From positions 1 through 38,694 of the forward strand of contig QAXH01005065.1 in assembly GCA_004335635.1 (NCBI GenBank): a stretch of 38,694 bases of DNA. Direction: 5' to 3'. The notes under the pieces are model-generated. The model saw nothing but the letters and a program-made list of their open reading frames with translations, was not told the DNA's origin and did not search any database. Below are positions 31,843 to 38,694 of the stretch, piece by piece. The DNA is from Chloromonas sp. AAM2 (taxonomy: Eukaryota; Chlorophyta; Chlorophyceae; Chlamydomonadales; Chlamydomonadaceae). Each line of letters starts with the position of its first letter. Positions within the stretch are counted from its first letter, which is position 1. A program made the position numbers and the translations under genes.

Positions 31843-34800
31843 ATGATGAGAATTGCGGTCTGTGGGACCGGATGGATGGGCAGGTGCGTTCATGGGTCAG
31901 CGACCTGAACCGACGCGATTTCTGCGGTGAGGTCGGTTATGGGCTAGCAAATCCGCTCGCCATTCGCTTTCAGGGCCCTTGGCAACACCATTGCCGGCGC
32001 CAGCAGTAGGCCAGCTGTGGTGTTCGGCTCGCGGCATCCAGAATCGAGCAAGGGCTTTGAAATTCATGGAGACGTGGCAAGTTTTGAGGATGCGATACGT
32101 GCGTCCACGGGCATCGTATTTCTCGCACTCCCAATTGAATGCCACCCTCAATTCGCGGCCCAGTATGGCCATTTGCTTGCGGGCAAGGCAGTGGTGGATA
32201 TCAGCAATGCGCGTACGAGCAAGAAGGGCCAGCAATCTGTGGCGCAGAAGCTGCAGGCCTTGTTGCCAGGCGCTCACGTGGTCAAAGCCTTCAATTCCTT
32301 GTCAGCCTATGAATTAGACCACAAGGTAGTGGGGCGCAAATTCCATGGGCCAAATGTGGTGCAGGAGTGGGGCAAATGTGAAGGGTACAATGTAGTTTGT
32401 TTTCGTGCCACGTGACAGTGGTGCACGCTGGAACAGTCAGCGTGGCACTGCCAGTGGTCTCTGTTATCAGGCTGAATCAGATCAACCGCTAGTGTGTTGT
32501 GGTAGTGCTGTTACACAAAATGATGACTGACGTCAGTGTGCTGCACCAGCCACCTTGCTATGCCCCACCACCCCAACTTTGTCTCGAAGTTGCTTTGCCG
32601 AGTGACCGTTGCCGCGCTTGCTGCTGCTCTCAGATCAACCGCGGCGTTCCCCGTGTTGTGCGCATTTGTGGCGACCACCCTGAGGCTGTGTCCAGGGTGC
32701 GGGAGCTGGTGCTGGACATGGGCATGACGCCGGCCGTGGTGGGCACACTGCAGGTGCGAGGGTTGCGTGCACGTGCCCACTTGTGTGATTGCGGTGCTTG
32801 TTGACCATGCTGTGTTCAGTAACCTCTGTGTGTGTGTGCGTGCGCGCGTGCGTGCGTGCGCGCGTGCGTGCGTGCGTGTGTGTGCGTGTGTGTGCGCATG
32901 CTTGCTCGCTTGTCTCCTTTTGTATGCTGTGTTTGCTCGCGTAGCTTGTGACATCTCAGCACATGCAGATGCCAGATCCTGTTGATCATTATCATGCAAG
33001 GGACCGTTCGAAACCTTGGCCAAGGCTTCAATCTGCCATTTCCTCCGCTTACAAACTTTGTCGCGTGTGGTGTTTGACACTCCTGTGCTATTTGACACTC
33101 TCTATGCCTTGTGGCCGTTATCGCGGAATGGCACAACGCAGCTCCAACGTTGTGCCAGCCCACTTCGCTTCTTAATAAAATTTTGATCACCTTCGTGTTT
33201 AGCATTGTGGTAACCGTGCATAGCCAGCCCTGTTTGTCATGGATAGGCCGCTTCAGAGCTGGAGAACAGCCAGTACGAGATATTTCCGGCCTGGCATGTC
33301 GCCGGCATCATCACCTTGGTCTTCTTCATATTCAGTTTCGTCTACTCGCTGATATGGTGCGTCGCAGAGATCTCCCATGCATTGTATCCTGGGCTATTCC
33401 TGTAAGGGCACATACAGGCTGCAAGAGCTGCTGCTGGCACAGACATAGTCTCACTTAAGTAAAGGCAAAGGCTGCCCACGTTGAAGGCTATACCTTGCAT
33501 GCTGGGCACTGGTATGGTGTACACAGTCTGATGGCATGCTATGGCTCAACTGCTGAAGTCTGCTGCTGGAGACTGTCTTTGGTGCTTACGGCTGCGTTTT
33601 GACTGAGCTAGCATATGTGATCTCATGTGTGGAGCATGACGTGCACTTTGAGCTGAATGTGATTCCGTGTCTAAGCAGCTCCGTTATCAGGGCACTTGAC
33701 GCATGGCATGCGCTTTGCGTGGGTGAGCTGGCAAGACTCCTACAGCAGACCATAGGCGGACGTCAAGGCACTTGATGCATGCTGTGCGCTTTGAGTTCGA
33801 GTGAAGTGGCAAGCACAGTGACGTCGAGCGCTGGCCGCAGGTATTTGTACCTTGACTTGAGCGGTCCGCGTGGCACTGTGGAAACTCCAAGACAACTGCC
33901 TGCCAAGGTGCGCCGCTCGGCTGATGGCTGTTTGCGTTTAAGTTCAATCATAGTCAAGACAGTGCTATGATGGCGTACGCAAGATATATGGCAACGCGAT
34001 GCACGCGCGCCGACTGCCTGTTGCCGCAGACCTCGTTTGTACATGTGCACGCTTTAATCGCTGTTTTGCGCTTTGCAGATCATGAACACCGTTATGGCAA
34101 ACACAGCCGTTCTGTGCTTGTCCGCGACGTTCCTGGCGGGCAGCGTGGCTTCTATCGTGCAACTGATCCGGTGGGACGCGGCCTCTGCTTTCCCTGGCTG
34201 GCTGCGAGGGTGGATGGATGCACGCAAACAGCTTGGGCTACTCGCATTCCTGTTCGCCATAGTGAGTTCGGTCAAGTTGTGCAAGAAAACCCCTGTTACT
34301 AGCGGACGAGAGCATGAACGCGATGCTGTTTGCCAGTGATGGGCGCCGCTTTCGGGAACCATCTGATTTACAGTCTTCGCCTGCAGTTGCGCCGCGCTGG
34401 GCTGGGCTGGCCTGCGCTTCGCTGTGCTGTGCTGGCAGGCCATGGGCTGCTCTTCTGCCTCACGTATGTTTTAACCTGACTGACCAGCCACCTTGGCACC
34501 TTGCCATGCAGATGCACGTCCTCCTGGTGACTCTCCAACTTTCACCAGATGCCTACCCAACTCTGTACGACCTGGATACCATGACCAGGAAGCTCAGCCA
34601 CATGAGCAACTACGGAGAGGTGAGGTGTTCCGAGCATGTGTATAGAACAGCAAAGTACAAGCAAAGCGCTGTTTCAGCGGCTTGAATAAAACAGTAGTGG
34701 ATGAGCAAAGCTCTCCGGTTCAGTGCGCTATTGTGTACTGCAGACTATCACACGCGCCAGTTAGGTAACCAAGGTCATTGGGACTTGCATAAAGCATTAG

Positions 34801-36203
34801 GGAAAGCTGGTAGTCTTCCTTATTCGTGTGCCAGTACAGCCTACCCCTGCCACTTTCTGTTTTAGTTTTACATTGTTACTACAGCGCATCACACCCCTCT
34901 CGCCAGCCCCTCTGAAGCCAATCAGTTCAGGTGACAAGTCACAGTCAAGGCAACTGAGCAGAATCCGCACCTTGCTTGCTTCCAGTCGGTGCTGCTGCTC
35001 GGAGTACTGGCCTTCGTCCTGCTGCTTGTCATGTCCGTCAACTCCCTGCCATCTGTTGGTGCTACACTTTCATACATGGAATGGAGGTAAGCGGCTGAGA
35101 GGAGTGAGGGACCTGCTCAAACATTGGGTGTCATCGACAGTCAACGCAGCTTTGTGAGACAGCCTCTTACCACCACGCAGCCTTGGGAGGTAGATGGCAA
35201 CCTGCACACTGATAAGCAAATGGCTCTGTCTCTTCCATAGCCTGCTTTGTGCCTGATCCAACGTCTGAGAGACGTGCCGTGTGAGCTGGCTCCAGGCTCT
35301 CCTGTTCAGCTGACGCCAACCTCGAAGCCAACCTCAAAGAGATGCGAACGTTTTGTATCCACGACGTTGCAGGCTCATCTTCAGCTGGATCGGCTTCTTG
35401 GCGCTAATCATCGTGTTCATTCACGAGCTCCTTTACTCCCTCACCTACTGGAATTGCGACGGCTGCGTGCTCATGTCGGGTGGACATCCGGGCAAGTTTG
35501 GCGCAATATGGCCTGAGAACTCAAGCGGCGGCAAAATCCCTCCCCCAACCATCATCACAGTGGGCGTATCAGGTGCGCTGGGAAAGGCGGCCCGGGGTCA
35601 GTGATCAGAGACATCGTGGGTACTATTGGAACAGTCGAGTGCTCAGCAGTGACAATCGATTGCGCAGGGTACCAGATCCTAGGAACGGCGGATGGACCAG
35701 TGCGGTGCACACTGGAGGGTGGCATTGTAATCAGCACAGAATGGGTGGCAATCAGCCATCGAAACAAAAGTGACATGTATTGCGCACAGCAGCACGGAAA
35801 CAAAAGGCCATGCCGGGTACCAATTGGGACTACAATCACAATTGTACGGATTGAAGGATAGGGGTCAATTAGCGCCGGATGTGGCTCCGTCCGTGACTGC
35901 ATTGCGACAAATCAAGCACCTTGAAACCCGAGGACGCGTTACCAAGTCTGCCTTTGACGTTGGCTAATCTTGCCCACATGTGCAGGGTTTACCGTGCTCC
36001 TGCGCATCCTGCTCGTGCTGCCTCCGGTTGGCCTGATTCTCGACCACCTCAGGCGCAATGGTACTCCACGTAGCACTGCGAAGGCCAAGGCTGATAAGCA
36101 AGCCAACGGCAAAACGGGCATCTTGCCGCATGTGATGGCCCGTGCGTTCCGGTCCCAATCCCACTCACCAGCGAGCAGCGAGAATCAGGATGGCACAGTG
36201 TGA
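31843..36203 (+). CDS. STEAP-like NADPH-dependent transmembrane metalloreductase
   Basis: Ten exons join in phase: 31843-31883, 31974-32325, 32634-32753, 33247-33356, 33841-33907, 34079-34261, 34512-34619, 34986-35086, 35373-35572 and 35986-36203 (TGA). They give 499 residues. The N-terminal half is an F420H2:NADP oxidoreductase-type Rossmann domain: IAVCGTGWMG (G8, G10, G13), VVFGSRHPES (NADPH-phosphate pocket), VVDISNARTS and LPGAHVVKAFNSLSAYEL. The second half has six hydrophobic segments with STEAP landmarks: AASELENSQYEIFPAWH, GWMDARKQLGLLAFLF, MHVLLVTLQLSP (His293, heme ligand position), VLLLVMSVNSLPSVG, IGFLALIIVFIHELLYS (His378, second heme ligand position) and FTVLLRILLVLPPVGLIL. STEAPs pass electrons from NADPH through FAD and one heme to Fe(III) or Cu(II). 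The two ATGs in tandem leave the exact start open by one residue. Confidence 0.9.
32824..32897 (+). repeat. Alternating (GT/GC)n tract
   Basis: A near-perfect purine-pyrimidine alternation of TGTG, TGCG and CGCG units over about 70 bp lies in the STEAP-like intron between exons 3 and 4. Such tracts can adopt Z-DNA. Confidence 0.9.
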
Positions 36204-38051
36204 GCTCCATTGGTAGCGTCAATGGATGCAAAATTCAAGCGCTCCTAGTCGCGTGATGAAGGCGTGTGGCCCATCGAAAGAGAGAAGCTTTCGGTTGATG
36301 AAAAAGTGTTGTCAAGCTGCCTGGGACTCGGGGCCCGTACTGCCATGCACTGGAGATGAAAGGGTCTACACGCGTTGATGTTGTTCACCACTGTTGGGTG
36401 GCACCCCTGTCCAGGGTGGTAACTTGTTGAATCTCCAGTTGGTGTTGTTCTGTCGTTGCGTATTCCTTTCTGTTTGATAAGTCTCCTAGTTACCAACCTG
36501 AGAGCGATTGTCCTATTATACAGAAGGTTGCTGGATCCCTGATACAGAAGGTTGCTGGATTCCTATTATACGACAGTGTCAGTGTGTATTTTTTTGCAGC
36601 AGTCACATTCACTGAACAGAGGTGAGTGAGTGAGTGAGTCACAGTCTCAGTTGAGCCAAACCCTCGCACCGTGGCGTACATGAAGTCACCGTTTTTATTG
36701 GCAGGCTCAGGGCCAGCCCAGCCTTGTGTCTTTAGCCCACTTGTCTCGTGAGGCAAGAGTTGGCCTGGTTTCTTCTAGTCATCTCCGTACGCATAATCTG
36801 ATTAACTACATGCTGCCCGTGGCTTCGTTTGATAATGCAAGCGAACTCCGCTGCCTGCCCTCGGCTGATTTCAACATGTGACAGGCCTGACACGGCGTTT
36901 TGTGTGAACACGGATTCATTGCCGTCCCATCACGACTCTGGTGCCAGCTGTCGGCTGGTGCAGTGCATGCTTTATCTGTACGTGCAGTGAGTGCAGTGAG
37001 TGCAGTGAGTGCAGTGAGTACGATCAACCTTGTGCTCCAGTGTCATCTAGCTCCCCTTGCCGCACAACATGCAATTTGCATCGCCTCATCAGTGGAATTT
37101 GGCTGACCTATAGCTGCAGTAAGCACCGGATAGCACCGGATAGGACCGGAGTGGGGCGGCGCAGGCAAATGATGCGTACTGGGTGTCTGGCACTGGTCGT
37201 ATAACAAGCCCTGATGCATGATTACGACAACCCGCAAGGTCGCCCCGCGACAAAACTTTCTTCCTGCCATTACAGCAACTTGTTCAGATCAAGCAGCGCT
37301 GCTTGGTAGCGCGCAAGGGCTTTGCCCTTGGGTCGAGGGCCCGACTCCTTCGCGCGTCACCGCTTGAGCACTCAGCGGTATACAAAACGAGATTGGTTAA
37401 GCAGAGGTGCGCCACACTGTGAACAAATGGCTGGTGCCGCACACGACCGCTGCGGATGCATCACCTTTAAGTGGACTTGGGAGCCCTGCATCCCAAACCG
37501 TTCGCAGCGTGCAGGAAACTGCAGCTGAGGACCAGGAGAACTGGAGCCAAGCGGCTGCGGCAGGCGTGGCGCAGCGAGCTGACGCGGTTGCAAGCCCTCG
37601 CGTTAAGCAGCCATGCACAGCATGATCTGTGCACCTGTCTCTGATACTATATGTGAGCACATTTTTTAGTCCCGGACTTGGAGTGCGGCATGGCAGTAGG
37701 GCAATTGGGCTCTGGTGATCGCTTCAGTGCGGCATGGCCTCCAATGGGTCAGGTAGCCTGGACAATGGACCACCGCCTTGCGCATGCAGGCGGCATCTCC
37801 AGTTTGACGTTGGGCTTTAGTCTTTTGCCAGGCAAACGATGAGTTTCATGTGCTGCCGTGATTCGAAAGGCACCATGATGATTCGAAGGGCATCAAGATC
37901 AGAATGAAATGCGAACGTTGGACCGATGAAGTGCTTCCTGCCGCTGCCGGACTCGTGCACCTGGGATTGCACACGCTGAGTGGGACAGTGAGCTAGTTAG
38001 CGCGCTGCAGGTGGCAGCGCCTCGGCTAGGCCTGCAGGTCGACACGCGCCA
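36204..38051. other. Region between STEAP-like gene and right-edge gene, no firm gene
   Basis: It includes a 23-bp tandem duplication (ATACAGAAGGTTGCTGGAT at about 36518 and 36541), (GAGT)n near 36621-36640 and a 9-bp array at 36982-37017. A weakly coding-like plus-strand stretch at 37276-37625 follows a TTACAG acceptor-like site: QLVQIKQRCLVARKGFALGS in one frame, then ADASPLSGLGSPASQ to a stop in another. I could not join these into a model. Confidence 0.4.
36982..37017 (+). repeat. 9-bp tandem repeat, four copies
   Basis: GTGCAGTGA repeats four times without change. It lies in the intergenic region after the STEAP-like gene. Confidence 0.9.
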
Positions 38052-38489
38052 TCACCACAAGAGCTGCGGCTTCAGCGTTGCTAGGACCAGCAGCTTTTGC
38101 TGACTTGGCGGTGCCGGCGGACTTGGTCGACTGGGTGCCTGCACATCACCGCGCAGAGGTGACATAAGTGCTTGCTTGATTGTGCCGCTTGTCTTCTGTG
38201 CAGTCTTACGCTTCAGTGCAAGCTTGCGAGCTAGAAAAGATCGAGATTGGCTTGAGTTTGAGTCTCTCGCATGCTTGCTAACAGATTTGACGCTTGCCCG
38301 GAGGTTCCTCACTCTCGCTCGGAGTCGCTAGGAACGGGCTTGCTGGAGTAGTTTGCTTGCTTGAGGTTTGCTTGCTGAGTCGTGGGAGATCCTTGAGACC
38401 CGCACTGGCTGCAGGGCCTGTGCTGCGTTGAAGGTTTGAGTGTGCCGCTTACCATCTTGCCGGATCGAACTAGCTGACGAAACCACTCA
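38052..38489 (-). CDS. C-terminal exons of an unknown basic protein (5' part outside window)
   Basis: Two minus-strand exons, 38489-38453 and 38327-38052 (TGA), join in phase across a 125-bp intron with a GTAAGC donor. They encode EWFRQLVRSGKM and then a Lys/Arg/Ser-rich segment (RLRARVRNLRASVKSVSKHA, SFLARKLALKRKTAQK) ending in a Pro/Ser stretch (PSRPSPPAPPSQQ) and LKPQLLW. The high basic charge suggests nucleic-acid or cytoskeletal binding, but I recognise no family. The gene would continue past the right edge, across or beyond the SINE-like copy at 38630-38694. Confidence 0.45.
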
Positions 38490-38629
38490 CTGATGTGTTA
38501 TAACACTGGCCAGACAAAAGTAGAGTCAATACTAGGCACCGGCCAGTCAAGTGTACAGCAGCCGGTGGAGCTGGTGTTCACTCCCTCCTTGTAGATAACT
38601 GTTTATGTTCGCATGCCACTTTTTCCATT

Positions 38630-38694
38630 CATCATCATCATCATCATTACATGGCTTTTCATGGTTCAACCCACGGTGCTGCAGCTAGACACAA
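38630..38694 (-). mobile_element. SINE-like fragment, minus strand, cut by window edge
   Basis: A (CAT)n run is followed by TACATGGCTTTTCATGGTTC and AACCCACGGTGCTGCAGCTA. Its reverse complement matches 27297-27375 almost exactly. The element continues past the window end. Confidence 0.7.

Noticed and set aside
35559..35560. STEAP-like exon 9 ending at ACA before GTGGGC
   Set aside because: That donor leaves phase 0, which does not fit the last exon. The donor at 35573 leaves phase 1 and restores the sixth membrane helix.
37276..37625. Candidate plus-strand gene end
   Set aside because: Two adjacent open frames cannot be joined by a plausible intron, and no upstream exon was found. Kept only as a note in the region entry.

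Overview
The window is nuclear DNA from an intron-rich eukaryote. It is most likely a green alga (Chlorophyta). Base composition is mixed, exons are short with GT-AG borders, introns are microsatellite-laden, and the protein families are plant-type: a parvulin-rhodanese protein, a plant-style CENH3 and an ATL-like RING-H2 ligase. There are no operons, ribosome binding sites, rRNA, CRISPR or recognisable tRNA. Most open frames are exon pieces or shadows. I rebuilt genes by following reading phase across splice sites. Every model rated 0.75 or higher keeps phase from its start to its stop. The left-edge gene does so from the window edge.

Layout: (1) 2-5621 (+), the 3' part of a protein with two calponin-homology domains; one of its introns holds a MITE. 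(2) 8496-11987 (-), a ZIP-family metal transporter in seven coding exons, with two minisatellites in one intron. (3) 12441-14555 (+), a centromeric histone H3 variant (CENH3) in six exons, divergent from the ZIP gene across 453 bp; one intron carries a retroposed fragment with a perfect 17-bp target duplication. (4) 15701-15920 (-), possible 3' exons ending in a ubiquitin-interacting-motif-like segment. (5) 16329-18723 (+), a membrane-anchored RING-H2 E3 ligase. (6) 19034-19900 (-), a weak uncharacterised locus, followed by a repeat cluster. (7) 21200-23988 (-), a PpiC-rhodanese protein like plant STR12. (8) 24505-25275, a fold-back inverted repeat containing an assembly gap. (9) 26304-31049 (+), an RFWD3-like RING / coiled-coil / WD40 ligase with a SUMO-interacting-motif candidate. 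(10) 31843-36203 (+), a STEAP-like NADPH-dependent metalloreductase in ten exons. (11) 38052-38489 (-), the C-terminal exons of an unknown basic protein running off the right edge.

The genes look like unlinked housekeeping and regulatory functions: metal handling (ZIP and STEAP-like), chromosome segregation (CENH3), genome maintenance (RFWD3-like), ubiquitin signalling (RING-H2), protein folding (PpiC-rhodanese) and cytoskeleton (CH protein). I see no evidence that they form one system. The most unusual items are the apparently complete STEAP-like reductase in an alga-like genome, the CENH3 gene, and the putative SUMO-binding motif in the RFWD3-like ligase.
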